A stretch of DNA of 64,000 nucleotides from positions 5,998,793 to 6,062,792 of the forward strand of contig NC_034424.1 in assembly GCF_002078875.1 (NCBI RefSeq). Direction: 5' to 3'. The position numbers were made by a program, and so were the translations under genes. Position 1 is the stretch's first letter. The number at the start of each line of letters is the position of its first letter. The DNA comes from Numida meleagris. Taxonomy: Eukaryota > Chordata > Aves > Galliformes > Numididae. Below are positions 1 to 33,115 of the stretch, piece by piece. The notes under the pieces were generated by a model, which was not told the origin of the DNA, did not search any database, and saw nothing but the letters and a program-made list of their open reading frames with translations.

Positions 1-143
1 CTGCTGCTGAGTGCTGAGAAGCATCTCCATGTTGTCTTCCAGCGAGGCTTACTGAAGGACAGTCTTTAGTTTCTAGTGTCATGATTCAGGCTGAAGTCAT
101 TAACCATGAGAAGCAGACTGGTGGCCCTTGGGTCTGGATTTGA

Positions 144-8805
<8,662 letters not shown>

Positions 8806-10324
8806 GGGCACCTCTGATGCCCAGCTGGTCCTGCTGGCTGACAGGCCCTACAGCTGAGACTGGACCCCACTGGATCTCCTGAAAATCTCACCAAACCTAC
8901 ACCTGCCCCACACTGACTGACTACAGTGACATCATCCAAGTCTCCCTCTCCCAGCAAAGCAGTTTGAAACAGTGGATATGACATTGACCTGCTTGCTTTG
9001 AAACAAACCAACCATGTGACTTTTAAGTGGCTTAAGCCTTTTTTTTTCACCCCATGCCCCATCCACAGCTAGCTGTGATAGTTCACTTGGCAAAGCCTGT
9101 CCTTCTCCTTCCCTACTTCTGTCTCAGCAGAGTGGCAACTGAAGGAGAGGGGGTTAGTTAGAGGTTTTTCATTTTAAAGGCAGCTGAGGTTTTTACAGAG
9201 AAAAAAAAAGCTATATCCTTGTTTATAGCAGAACTTTTATATGTTCTCTCACTTCTTTTTTCCCTTTCTTTCTGCTTTCCTCATTCCTTCCAGAACAGAG
9301 GTCCCATAGACTAAAATTATGTTCTGACAGAACACCCCCTGATTTTTATATGTAGTTCTGTACAATGCTGAGAATCAATACTCTTCTAAATTGAGTTGGA
9401 TTGGGTATATTTTCGCAGATGATTTAGCCTTTCAGATTGAGTAAAAGCAAAACAAACAACCACAGTACACTTACAGCATTCATTAATTTTTCAGTATTTT
9501 TGTTTTAAGCTAGAAGCAATGCTTGCATTAGAATAAATGTGTACTAAAGTATATAGTAGATCAGTGCATTAATCTTGAAAGTTGCACCATGTTAATTGTA
9601 GCTTTGGGGTGCCTTGTGCACAACAAAACGTGGCATTTTCGTTTTAAGGAAAAACGCACCAAACTTCTGTTGCAAGCTCCTCTGGATCTAGGGTTTTTTG
9701 TTTTTGTTTTTGTAGGTTTGAGATTTCTTTAGTGACTGCCAAACATGCAGCAAAATGTAAATCATGGACTTGCGAAATGTAAAATCTTAAGAGAAATCTC
9801 CTCACCACACATGGGTCAGAAGAGTTGGCTAGAGCCAACGGATTTGTTTGGACTACTTTTTGTAGTTGTGATGCTCTCTTATGCTCCCTACTTTGGCTGC
9901 TCTAATTCCTTGTCTCCTGAGACTTGTTCTATATTGTGCTTTTCCCTTGGGGCTGCTTTCCTAAGCTTTGTTCTTCTCCCTTTTCCCTAGGTCTTTCTGT
10001 TCCTCTCATGGCCTCTTGTAATGTTTGCTTAGAAACGCATTAGTAAGGGAGCTCCTCTGCAAGGCAGCCTTTTTAGCACACTTAGAACCTCCTTTTTTTC
10101 TATCGGAAGCGCATGGATTCAGAGTCAGTTTGGAATCATCCTTTTGATCTCCTTCCACAGATGAGCAGCAAATGGTTCATTAGTTTTGATGTAATAGCAT
10201 ATAGTGTGTATACTGTGTCGCAACCTTCCACTTTCTCACCAATATTTATTTGATGGTATATGAAAGGAGGGTCCCAGTGGGAGTGGGTCGGGTTTTTATT
10301 TTTTCGGTTGTTTGATTTTTGGTT

Positions 10325-10352
10325 TGTGTGTGTGTGCGTGTGCGTGTGTGTA
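10325..10352 (+). repeat. (TG)n microsatellite, interrupted
   Basis: Alternating TG with two GCG interruptions in the PRRC2B 3' UTR. Short enough to be polymorphic; no function is implied. Confidence 0.8.
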
Positions 10353-13080
10353 TGTAGATTGTAGAATGGACTTGCAAGTTCCTGAAAGTTCTTGGAGTCC
10401 TTCAGCTGACAGTAGTCGTAAGTAAATTCAGCTACTTCCAGCTAACTCGGTTTGTGTTGTTTAGCTCTTTGAAAATGTAAAGTAGGCTGGTCACTCTGAA
10501 GTGAGGGAAAGAGAAACTTCATTTCCACGGTAGATGATAGCTTGCTAACTGGCTGTGCTGTCTGCATCTGGTAGATGGCAGCAAGTCATTTGTTGGTGGT
10601 TCCAAAGAAGATATTTTGAACAAAGAATGTATTTGGGAAGGGATCTGAAAGGTGTTCTTGTTTGTGTGCTTTTTTTCCCCCTTTATGGGAAATATCCTTC
10701 ATAACTTTATAGGGATGCATTTGAAATTTTAAGCTAGGTATAAATAAGAATTTTATACAGTAGCTTTAAAAAGAGCTTAGAAATGTAAACTAACTTAGAC
10801 ATAGCAATGTACCCTTTCCATAGGTGTCCCCATTGACTGTGGCAGAGAACGTGAAGGGGAAAGGGGATAGGATGGTACTTTTAAGAAAAATAAGAGCTCT
10901 TTTATTTCTCATGTTTTATGTTTTGTTTTGTTTTTTTTTAACTTCAGAGCAGAGTGTGCCAGCATCTCTCTAGCATCCTCCTTTAAAGTACAGGGTTTGA
11001 GATTAAGCGATGAATATTTCCCCAGGCTTCAGACAAACTCCCAGACCTGCTTCCTCATCTGCTAGTCCCACTCCCAATGTTTTCCAAAGATTTTTCCACC
11101 AGTAAGTCATCCCACCCCACTTTTTTCTTCCATGGAATATCATGAACAACAGAATAGGTTTTTTTTTTCATTTTTTATTATCCTCCTGCCCAGCTGGCCC
11201 TACTAATGTCAGCCCAGAACCTAACTGTAATGGCTAAAGATGCTCAACCCAGCCTCCCTTCTTCACACATCTTTTCTATCCTAATAACACTACTTAAGCT
11301 TTACAAAGAGCTAACCTCTTTCCTCCCACCTTTATGACTCTTAAGTGGTCAAATGTGTTGGAGAAATCGGGTTATTGCTATACGCAAGATACTGCAGTCC
11401 CTCTGGTGTAAATGCCATCAGAACTACAATACTCCCTGTTGAAAAAGGTCACCCTTCTTTCTCTTTTAACCCCTTCCATCCTTCCCCCAACAGAATAAAA
11501 CACTAGAATTTATTTATACATATTTGGTGTTGTAGGTCTAGGTGAAAAAGTAATTGTTTCACTGCTCTATTTATATATAATGTCTGAATTATTCTGTGTA
11601 GGAAAGGCCAAGAAATGCATGTGAGCTTCATTCCATTCCTCTCCTTTGTGTGACTGTCAGCTGCAGTTGGCAAGACACTCTTCCACTTAATGGAATTTTG
11701 TGTGATGGAACGCAGTTTTAGAGCTCAGATTTTTAAGGTGCAATATCCTCCTTCTCCAGCATATGTTTTTGTTGGTTTAAAGCTAATACAAGGTTACTGC
11801 AGTTAGTAATGCTCTTGAGTCAGAAGGGAAGACTCTGATCTCAAGGTGCAGAAATGCCAGGGGTGCTGGTATGTTGATAAAAATTCAACTTGGGAGATAG
11901 AGAATGGCAATGTGTAAAATGCTGATGTTTATAAGGGGATACTTCAGTTTACTGTCTCCATTGCTGAAGGGTAGGGCCCTAGTGATTTATTTCTTCGCAA
12001 GTTGTTTTCATTTTGACTGGAATTCTGCCACTAAATAGTAGGCTCCTTCTGCTGGAGAGATGCAGTGTGCAGTGGGAGGGAGAGGTGGGATCTGTACTTT
12101 CAGCAAAAATGGGTGAGGCAGAAATATTCAGAGGCTGGCTCTGCTGCTTTTTGTACAGCTGAAGGTCTAAGTCATCTGTGTGAACCGTTCTGCGCACAGT
12201 GATTCATGGCCTAGCCAGCTGCATTTGGTGCTGCTTTCCTTCCCAGCTCAGCCTGCTTTTAGCCCTCAATTAAAAATAATAAAAAAAGGCTAGGGGGAAA
12301 AAAAATGCTCCGGTGTATTTTCAAATGACAAGTGGAAGCAGCGCAGTCACCAGTGAAACAGGTATTGTTGATCTTTCCTAATTCACTCTTGGCTCTGCCA
12401 CGTGACAGCTATACAGTAGTCAGCCACGCTGAATGTGTTGCAGCCCATTCAACTCCACACGTGTTTGTGTTCATGCAGACACATTTAACAGTTTCCTTGC
12501 AAGAATGCTGCAAAGCTACAAGCTGCCCTGTGGTTCCTGTGTGTATGGATATGTATTAAAACAATGAGCTTAGCTTTTTTGCTACGTCTCACATTCCGGC
12601 AGGCTACTGTATTCACTGCATGCTGAGCTCTCGTTTTGTTGCATTTTGCTAACCTTTGTTTTGCTTCTGACTTAGCTCCTTGTAATGTGGGTTATTTTTT
12701 GATGTACAGCAGCTCAGTTTCTTTCTGAGACAGACGCACCTGTAAATAAAAGCCGGTTTACAACAGGCATCAGGATACTTGGGTGGCCCGTCGGTAGGAC
12801 ACGAGCGTTTTGCTGAAGCAGGCTGCTGGCTGGAAAGAGACAGCAGCGGTTGGTGGGGGTTCGAGTTTGTTCTTTTCCCCCAAGGAGCAGCACATGTTCC
12901 TCGTGGCTGCGGGCACCTTGTGGGTTCTGTGGGTCCCGATGGCACAGCAGCTGCAGCAGCAGCGAGGCGCCCGCCCTTGGCATGTCTCGAGGCGTTGTCC
13001 TTGGCTGGAATCCTCCCTCTGGCTCTCTCTGGATGGCATTTGTTGTTTCTCAAGGGGATATTGTCCTCCTCCAAGCTTTT

Positions 13081-13154
13081 AACCTCATGACTTGTATAGT
13101 CCTTTTTTCTTTCTGCTAACCTCATGACCTGTATAGTACATTTTTTTTTTTTTT
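13081..13154 (+). repeat. Tandem duplication, 37-base unit, two copies
   Basis: Copy 1 (13081-13117) and copy 2 (13118-13154) share AACCTCATGAC, then TTGTATAGT or CTGTATAGT, then a T-run. They differ at a few bases. It lies in the distal PRRC2B 3' UTR just before the POMT1 CpG island. Confidence 0.75.
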
Positions 13155-13489
13155 TGGCCTTTCCTTTCTTTGTCTTTCCATGTAGACCAGATATTTGAAA
13201 GGGCAGACGATGGATAATTGTGTAACGTGCAACCTGTTAATATTTTTTGGAAACTTTTACTTGGACCGGAACTCGAATCACGGCATCACCAGGCCAGTTG
13301 CGGCACACTCTTTATTGCCCTTTTTCCTCATTTCAGTACCTATTGTTTCTCCTTTCAAATATGTGATTGTATTAGCTCTTTCCATATGAAAGAATTCTCC
13401 TTATTTAAATAAAAAAAAAAAATAAAGCAGGTTATGCTTTTCTCAAATTTTCTCAAAACTGTTTGGTTCTTTGGGGCTTTGGAGGCTTC

Positions 13490-13745
13490 CAGGAACAGCG
13501 CCCACCCCGAGCGCCCGGCTACGGGCGGCGTTGCTATAGCGACGCGGCGCGCCGCTTCCTTGCCCCGCCTTCCGCGCTCTGCGTCTGACGTCACTTCCGG
13601 CGTGACGGGCGGGGGGCGCGGTGCTTCGGGCTGGGGCGCTTCTGGCTGCGGTCTCTTCAGGTCGGGGTCGTCCCGGGCCCACTGCCCCTGCGGTGCGGGG
13701 CTGTGCTCCTGCTGCCCTCTCCTCCCCCCCAACACCTCTGTAAGG
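13490..13745 (+). promoter_or_regulatory. POMT1: POMT1 CpG-island promoter with CRE and ETS sites
   Basis: A sharp switch from AT-rich sequence to dense CpG starts near 13490. It contains a full palindromic CRE, TGACGTCA at 13586-13593, directly joined to an ETS-type CTTCCGG at 13594-13600. This composite is common in TATA-less housekeeping promoters. A non-coding first exon is expected here. Donor-like sites are CAG|GTCGGG at 13660/13661 and CT|GTAAGG at 13739/13740; I cannot choose between them. The distal PRRC2B poly(A) signals end only about 160 bases upstream of the CRE. Confidence 0.65.
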
Positions 13746-14759
13746 CTCGAGGGGGTGGGGGCAAGGCCTGGCTCCCTCGAGGCGGGGCTACGAGGAATTG
13801 TGGTGAGGAGGGTAGTGGTCCTACCCCACCTTGGAGTGCTCAGGGCGGCCGCGAGGCTGCTTGCAGGTGGGGGGGGGGAGAGCTGGGGAGGGGTGTGTTG
13901 TGTTGATCGCAGAAAGATCACCGGGGTTGGGGATGGAGCCTGGATGTGTGCCAGTGGGCCTGCTGCTCCCCATAAGTCTCAAGAGGGGGAACGGGGTGGT
14001 GAGTCTGCCCCTCCTAAGGCTCCCAACTTGGGGGTACAAGGCTGAGGCATGGTGATTCCATTCACCTCTACAGGGCTCTGGGAAGTATACGGACATGGTG
14101 AGGGGCTGTGCTGTGCTCCTGCCTGAGCTTTGAGGCCTGCTTATGCTGCAGGGAGAAGATTTGCTTCCCTCTCATAGTGCTATTTGGGGTCCCAGGGCTC
14201 ACCCTCATCTAAAGGCAGAGGGGGAATTGTGAGGTGTCCCTAGTGCTGATGAGAGCCCGTCTTTGCAAGGGGTTTCTTGCCAAAGTCTGTTCTCCAGGGC
14301 AGCGTGCAGCTGAGCAGCACTTATGTTTTGTAGGTAGCAAGAAAGAAGGACGGTGGCACTGCGTTTGGTGGTGGTGATGTGCTCGCATCCTGCTTCATTC
14401 GCCCCTGATCAAAGCCATGCCAAAGAATTTATTCCAGTAGCTTTCAGTGATATTGAGGTGAGGAGCTGCAGCTCTGATTCCCTGGTATTTCCTGTCAGCA
14501 TGCCTGGCTTCTAGCGGTTCTGCTTAGAGAACAGTTCAGTCCTGCATTCTGCAGCGCTCCCCCAATCGGCTGCACTGCAGTCCTACGTCACCTTTGGGGT
14601 TCCAGAAGCCAGCTTTTAGGGGACGCTTGTGGGTCCATCCCGTGAGCAAATACACCTAGTTTGCAAGGAAGTAACCCTTCTGTTTTTGTATGTGTGTTTG
14701 AGCATGTGACTTGCCTATCAGCAGCATCAGTTTGGGCTAGGAGCTTTGCTTAGCACAAT

Positions 14760-14992
14760 GGGAGATTTAGATTAAATGTTGGGGAACTTTTTCACTGAGA
14801 GTTGCTGGCATAGGCTGCCCAGAGAAGCTGTGGCTGCCCCATCCATGGGGGTGTTTGAGGCCAGGTTGGATGGGGCCCTGGGCAGCCTGATCTAGTGCCT
14901 GCTTTAGTGGGTGGCAGCTCTGCCCACAGCAGGGGGGCTGGAGCTAGATGATCTTTGAGGACCCTTCCAACCCAAACTGTTCTATGGCTCCA
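14760..14992 (+). mobile_element. CR1 LINE, 3' end fragment in POMT1 first intron
   Basis: Well conserved CR1 tail: GGCCAGGTTGGATGGGGCC, CTAGATGATCTTTGAGGACC, CTTCCAACCCAAACTGTTCT, ending ATGGCTC. It is 5'-truncated and non-coding, in the same orientation as the host gene. Confidence 0.93.
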
Positions 14993-15292
14993 GCTTACTA
15001 TTGAGGACAGAGACCTATGTGCATGTAGAAGTAGGGCAAGTGAAAAGTTAAGTGTGTGTGGGCAGAGGGTAGTTTAGTAACTTCGTTCTCAGAGTTACAG
15101 CTGTAGCTAGAGCAGAAAACATACAAATATTGAAAACAAGGGAACAGAAGATAGTTACCATGAGCTGCTAATAGCAGAAAGTAGCAGTGCGTGCTTGCTG
15201 TCAGATGATCTTCAACTGGCAACCAGATTTTGAGCAAAATGGTGATGGCTGTGCTTCTCTGTTCTTGAAGGCTTGGACCGACCTTTGACAGG

Positions 15293-26293
<11,001 letters not shown>

Positions 26294-27300
26294 CAGCCTC
26301 ATTGCAGGTAAAGGCAACACCCCTTCTGTGCAAAGCCAAGAGTTTATTGTTTGTGTTACTGAATTTTTTTAAGTCAGCCTGATCAAATAATTGATATACT
26401 TGGATCAAGCTGTAACAGAAAAAGAAACTAAAATTCTTTTAGTATGCTGTTACAGAAAAATTCTCAGTAGTTGTTATGAGCATGGTTCCAGGGTCTGCTA
26501 CCAACAACAGCTGTGTTGTATTTACAGAGCTGCAGCACACGAGTTGAAGTAATCATGGGGACAAGGAAGCCTGCTCTGACCTGTACACATTGGTTCAGGT
26601 TAAAAACATCGTGGGTAACTCAGCCTGTGCCCTGATTTGCACCAGCAGGGAAATGCACAGGGTAGCAGAAAGTACGAGTTAAGGACTGGGGCTTCTCACT
26701 GGCAATGTCTAATAGCTCTGTACATGCAGTCACTAAGGGACACAGCATTTCTGCCACAGCTTTGGTTTGTTTAGTGGCTGCAGCAGCCAGGCAATCAAAG
26801 CTGACCAAGAACACCAGTCCTAAACAGGCCAGGGTGCTTCTTATTGTAGCATCCCGTTCTGCCCTAACAAAAGCTATTCAAGGCTGCCTTCATCTTCTCC
26901 CCATGAACAAGGTATAATCAAACACTACAGTCATTCACAGTAGGATTTAGTGACTGTGTTGCTCCTGCTTAAAGCTGCCCTGGTAGCTAGTGCTTCAGTG
27001 CAGTACCTCACGTTCTAAGTCTGTCAGTCTGACTTACAGAAATGTGATGCTGAAGCATAGTGCTCATTAGCAGATGACCAGCCTTTACTCACATCCACTG
27101 CTGACAGTGGTAGGACAAGCAGACTGCATTTCTTGTTTTTTTTTTTTTTCTCCAAAGCTTCAGCCATTACAGAACTAAAACAGTTTAAACAAGGTGACAA
27201 AGAACTGTTGACTGACAGAGCATCTCAAGAAGCATTTCTCTTCATACCTTTGTGCTGGTGTAGTAAAGTAACACAAAAACCTTTTATATGAAATGGCCAT
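26294..27300 (+). other. POMT1 3' UTR / POMT1-UCK1 tail-to-tail interval
   Basis: I see no AATAAA or ATTAAA on the plus strand between the POMT1 stop and the UCK1 poly(A) signal; the nearest variant is AGTAAA at 27262-27267. A possible 3' UTR intron runs from GT at 26308 to AG at 26527. On the minus strand an AATAAA equivalent (TTTATT at 26343-26348) could serve a longer UCK1 transcript. The two transcripts may overlap here. Confidence 0.45.
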
Positions 27301-27304
27301 TTCT

Positions 27305-28661
27305 GTTCATTGTCTGTTCACGTCTTTATTAGCCAAAGTAACACACCCATAACCAACACAGCCAGATTTAAGTTTAGAAAAAAATCGATCACAAAATATC
27401 AAAAAGTCCCTCTTGGTAACATTTCCCCCCACCCCCAATCTTAAAATTACTCTGTAATTACAGACTTGAGAAGGATATAACAAGGACATTTTCAAAGGCC
27501 CAACTTCATTTCGTATTCTTTGCCAGAAACTTTATGTTGCTGAAGTTATATGGGGTAAGCTGCAGAAATTGGGATGTCACTGTTTGTACTTCCAGCCTCT
27601 AGTCTGATGGGTTTTGTTGTTGTTGTGGGGCTTTTTTTTGTAAGAAAATCAGAACATTCATTTAGTCACTGTGGCCCTGGCTGATGCTAGAACCATGTTT
27701 AGATAGCTGTCTGTGGCATCACAAGGAGGGTCTTGCAATTCACAGCTTTCCCCTTGTCAGTTTTACCATCTGGCTCTGGAATTGGATGGATTCCGCCCAG
27801 CAGAATCTGCAACCAGCAGCACCAAGATGCCCTAAAAAACACTAACACTGACAAGGTCAGCTTTCTGTTTCCACGAGCAACTCAATCCAGTTGGAGCTCA
27901 CACATTCAGTTAGCTGTGGTAAAGGAAACACTGTTTGGGTACAAAAATAGAAGCCTTCTCTGCGTACAGCACAGCAAGGTGCAATAGCTTAGAAAGGTAT
28001 CACTTTGTAGGAACAAGAACCACACTGCTTCTTGGGCCTGTCCCCTCAATGAAGAGTAAGTTTCCATTTGTTCAGACTTCTCTCTAACCTGGGGGAGAGT
28101 TTCCTCTATGGCTGTGCTCATAAAGTTGTGTTCCTGCCCCCACAAGCTGCTACAGGTTGCCAAGGAGGTTGGCCAGCAGGAGAGCAACGTGAGAACTTAA
28201 GGGTCCAAGCAAGGCGGGAGGAATAAGGACTGAACCTGCTTGTTTAAATGAACAGAGCGTGAGCCTCTTGGGAAAAGAGACTGTTGAGGCAGTTAACCTT
28301 CCTGCTAAGGAGGAGCGTCATCGGGGAAATGGGGTCTCTTGCTAAACACCTGGTCACTTTCAGGACAGACTTCAGCATTAGATTCCATTTTGAAAATCAA
28401 GAAGGCAATCAGAACTGCCTCTAATGAGTTCATTGAGTAACAGAATAGATTCAGACGTCTTAGGGGGGAAGGGGAAGGGTTCTGGAGGGGAGAGGGGCCG
28501 CAGCCCAACTCCTTCCTCGCTGCGAGAAGTGTCGCACCACTATCACCTCTGCTGCTATGATGATTTAAAGGGCACTTCACCGGACGTTTGGTTGCAGTCT
28601 TTCTTTCCCAAAGCTGTCTGCAGTGTTGGTCTGGACCAGAGGCAAATCCTTTGGCCTCGGG
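27305..28661 (-). other. UCK1: UCK1 3' UTR
   Basis: Non-coding stretch between the UCK1 stop codon and its poly(A) signal. No competing spliced gene is visible on either strand; open frames here on both strands are short and unsupported. Confidence 0.6.
27325..27330 (-). promoter_or_regulatory. UCK1: UCK1 polyadenylation signal (AATAAA on minus strand)
   Basis: TTTATT on the plus strand reads AATAAA on the minus strand, 1.33 kb beyond the UCK1 stop. That gives a 3' UTR (about 27305-28661) close to the length I recall for mammalian UCK1. Confidence 0.65.
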
Positions 28662-31246
28662 TTAGTGCGGACGGCTGCTGGACTCCAGGTGGGACCGCTT
28701 GCCAGCTGCCAGCACGCTGCTGCTCTCTGCTTGCTCGGAGAACGGGCGCTTGTAGGTCCGACCGTGTCCGTTCATTGCCCCTCGCTGCCACTTGCAGATG
28801 TCTCCGTTTAGGATGTCTTGAATGTGCTGGACTATGAGGTTTATAGCCACTGCAGAGAGAGGAGTGGGAAACACAGGACACAAGTCAGCTTTCTTGGCTG
28901 AGCTACCTAGAATATGTGGAGCATCCAGCCCTGTCCGACTCAAGCTTTCGCAAGCCCTTATAAATGAAGCTATGCCAACCCTCTGCAGCGAGATCAGACC
29001 TCAACAGAGACCAGCAACTGCAACACCAGCTTTAAACTCAGGGTCCCGTTTTGCATCTACAATTGCTTATCACTTGTTCCAGCCCAGCACAGACCGAGCA
29101 GCTGATGATCCTGGTCAGGCTCTGAGCAGCTCCCCCCCAGCAGCCCTCCAACACAACACAGCACGCTTGGGAGCACGCCAGCAAGGCACTGGTTGCCACA
29201 TGTTCTCTCTTCCCAACCCCAGAGGTGGTGTCCCCAGAGAAATCAGGCAGAGAACTGAACTCCCTTTTACCCATGTTGTCAACTCCTCGGGGGATGATCA
29301 CATCTGCATACTTCTTTGTCTGAAAAACAGCAATGGTGGTGGACACCGTTAATGGGAAAAGCTGGTCTTGTTCTTATCAAAATCAGAAATCTGAGTGCAA
29401 AGATGGACGAAGCGTTATGCTCCAGTGGTCTAAGTTAAAGCTGTCTACGATGGCAACATCTCTCACTTGCTTTTGCACTTCAGAAGAGCACACAGCTTTC
29501 AGACAGGCCATCCACATCAAGGCTGAGGTCTGCTCGTTAAGAGCTGGATCTAATCAGCATTTCACAAGCCATTGCTAACCCTCTGCTGAGTGCCAGCACA
29601 CCCAGTGTGTGCATGGAATTCCTTCCTGCCTCTGACAATACTGTGCTGACTTCTGCCATTCACAGAGCCCCTGCTTTTTTCCCTCCTCCTTATGAACTGG
29701 CAGATTCAGGACTCCTCGTGAGTGCTTTTAAAAATCCCAGCATCGCTTTGCTCTAGAACAAGTGGCACCCAAACTCTTCCATCTTATCTCCACGTAGGAC
29801 GTTGTTCACAGATGGTTTTTGCAAATGAATTCCATCACGTGAGCAGCCACATCGCTCTCGCACTGTACAGCAACGAGCAGGCTGCTCTGCCTCTGAGTTT
29901 CTCTGCCGTCCCCTGTTGAGATAGGGCTGGAAACCAGCACCTCCTGCAAGACTTAAAGAGTAAATGGAAAGAGGGATTTTTTTCCGGCCAAGGGACCCGT
30001 GCTACAATAGGCACAGCAGTGAGAAAGTGTGCGTGCCACTAGAGATCTCCGCAGTGCTTGCAAGCAGGGGCGACCCCCGGCTCATCAGAGCGTGCAGTGA
30101 TTCTAGGGGAGAGGCAGCGGGTGCAGCACGGGCCTCAAAATACAAACAAGCAGCCCAGGCTGCTGCCAGCAGCGCTGCCCCCGCAGCTCAGCTCATCCCC
30201 GGCGAGCCCTGCTCTTTCTCCCCAGACATCAAAGCCGCGCAGCGCTCGGTACCGGCAAGCAGAACTCCTCGAAGGCGGGCTTCACGAACGTGGTGTACTG
30301 CGTGAGGATCTGCTCGAGGTCCCTGCCGCGCTTCATATCTCGCAGGACTGCAACGGGGAACGCAAAGCCCTGAGTTCCGCCGCGGGCACGCGAGGACGGG
30401 GCAGCAGAAACGGCGGCCGCGGGAGCGCACCTCGGCGGGACAGCCGCACGTCGGAGTCCGTGTCCACAAAGAGCCGCAGGTGGAACATGTCCCGGATGTC
30501 CTGGTTGTAGAACACCAGGATCCCCTCGAACAGCACCACGTCAGCGGGGTACACCACGGTGGTGTCCGGCAGCCTGCCCGGGAACAGCACCGCGCTGTGC
30601 CGCGCTCGGCCCCGCCCCGCGCCCGGCGGCACCGAACCCCGCGTACCTCGAGTGGGTCACGAAGTCGTAGGTCGGCACCTCGACCGTCTTCCCCTCGACG
30701 ATGTTTTTTAGGGTCGCGCGCATCAAATCGTTATCAAAAGCGTCTGCGAGAGGGACGCGTGCCTCAGTGCGGCTCTACCGGGCGCGCCGCTCTCCCCGCC
30801 CGCACGGGAAGAAGGGACCTCAGGGCCCGCTCCTTCCCGGGGCCGCGCTCCGAGCCCCGCGCGGGCGCAGGGACGGGGGAGACGGAACCGGGACGCGCCG
30901 GGGTCCCGCCGCCCCGCGCCGTACCCGGGTGGTCGAAGTTGTACTGGCCCTTCAGCGCCTTGGCCTGCTGCTCGGCCGTCAGCACCTTGTAGAAGCTGTC
31001 CTGGCTGAGGATCAGCACCTTGCGCTGCCGCCGCTCCACCTCGTTCTGCCCCAGCAGCTCCATGATCTTCTCGCACACTGTGGACTGAGGGCAGCGGCTG
31101 AGCCAAACCGAACTCCCCCCCCCTCCCCCAACCCGCGCCCCGGGGCCCCGGCGGGACCGCGCACCCGCAGCCGCGCTCACCTTGCCGCTGGCGGTGCCGC
31201 CGCTGACGCCGATGAGGAACGGCTTCGGGTGCGGCCGCTCGGGCTC
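28662..31246 (-). CDS. UCK1: UCK1, uridine-cytidine kinase 1 (5' end lost in assembly gap)
   Basis: Cytosolic pyrimidine-salvage kinase phosphorylating uridine and cytidine to UMP and CMP. Minus-strand exons, in transcript order: >31246-31181, 31084-30925, 30743-30647, 30573-30431, 30347-30253, 29319-29271, 28849-28662, all GT-AG and in phase, giving 265 residues plus stop. The P-loop [12 protein letters not shown] spans the exon 1/2 junction. SQDSFYK and NFDHPDAFDNDL follow, then [55 protein letters not shown] and a C-terminus ending HLESSSRPH, diagnostic for UCK1 over UCK2. The start codon and, by comparison with human (277 aa), about 14 N-terminal residues fall in the gap at 31247-31554. 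Introns are very short (73-97 bases for several), as expected in GC-rich avian sequence. Confidence 0.95.
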
Positions 31247-31554
31247 NNNNNNNNNNNNNNNNNNNNNNNNNNNNNNNNNNNNNNNNNNNNNNNNNNNNNN
31301 NNNNNNNNNNNNNNNNNNNNNNNNNNNNNNNNNNNNNNNNNNNNNNNNNNNNNNNNNNNNNNNNNNNNNNNNNNNNNNNNNNNNNNNNNNNNNNNNNNNN
31401 NNNNNNNNNNNNNNNNNNNNNNNNNNNNNNNNNNNNNNNNNNNNNNNNNNNNNNNNNNNNNNNNNNNNNNNNNNNNNNNNNNNNNNNNNNNNNNNNNNNN
31501 NNNNNNNNNNNNNNNNNNNNNNNNNNNNNNNNNNNNNNNNNNNNNNNNNNNNNN
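31247..31554. other. Assembly gap (308 N)
   Basis: Run of undetermined bases in a very GC-rich CpG island. It hides the UCK1 start codon and probably its transcription start. Translations crossing it are meaningless. Confidence 0.99.
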
Positions 31555-31997
31555 CCGCGGGGTTGGGGGGGGGCACACAGTGCATAGAGAGCAGCCGAGC
31601 ATCGGCACACATGCTTATAGAAAGCGACGTCATAGGTATCTGTGCATCACAGTGCACACGCACGCACCCACGGGTGTGGGTGTAAGTACACAGGCTCGCA
31701 CACAGGTGTGTGTGTGCACTTATTTACATTCCATGCTAACAGATACAGCTAGCGCCTGTATTTATATGTGCACCCTATACAGCATAGATGGGACTGAAGA
31801 TTATACACAGTCCTGTCATTAACAAATAGATGCGGCACGTTTTTTTTTAACACTTTTTTTTTAATGTGAGCAGATGCAGCTGATCCACACGCTCTGCACG
31901 CAGTTCCTGCGCTATCAGCTGTGGTTACCAAATCGCAGCCCCGCTCCGTGCCCGCCGCCCTCGCCCCATCCCCGCCCGGCACGGCCGGATGCCGTCG

Positions 31998-33115
<1,118 letters not shown>

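Larger units (their letters stand above)
8806..13430 (+). other. PRRC2B: PRRC2B 3' UTR (probable extent)
   Basis: No spliced coding sequence is visible between the PRRC2B stop and the POMT1 promoter. The stretch is AT-rich with ATTTA-type elements (near 10241, 11508, 11568) and several AATAAA signals: 9532-9537, 11494-11499, 12745-12750, 13408-13413 and 13421-13426. Human PRRC2B has, as I recall, a 3' UTR of roughly 4 kb, so use of one of the last three signals is plausible, with shorter isoforms from the earlier ones. Antisense and GC-rich open frames near 12.6-13.1 kb have no splice support and look like chance. Confidence 0.6.

Noticed and set aside
12649..13125. 158-codon minus-strand frame in the PRRC2B 3' UTR
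   Set aside because: No splice sites, recognisable domain or promoter; several other frames in the same stretch are equally long.
13355..14045. Open frames of 188-203 codons on both strands across the POMT1 CpG island
   Set aside because: GC-rich sequence has few stop codons; the frames overlap each other on opposite strands, show no family resemblance and cover a promoter/5' UTR.
30701..31822. Long frames (up to 373 codons) spanning the N gap
   Set aside because: They exist only because N is read as an unknown residue; true coding here is UCK1 exons 1-2 on the minus strand.
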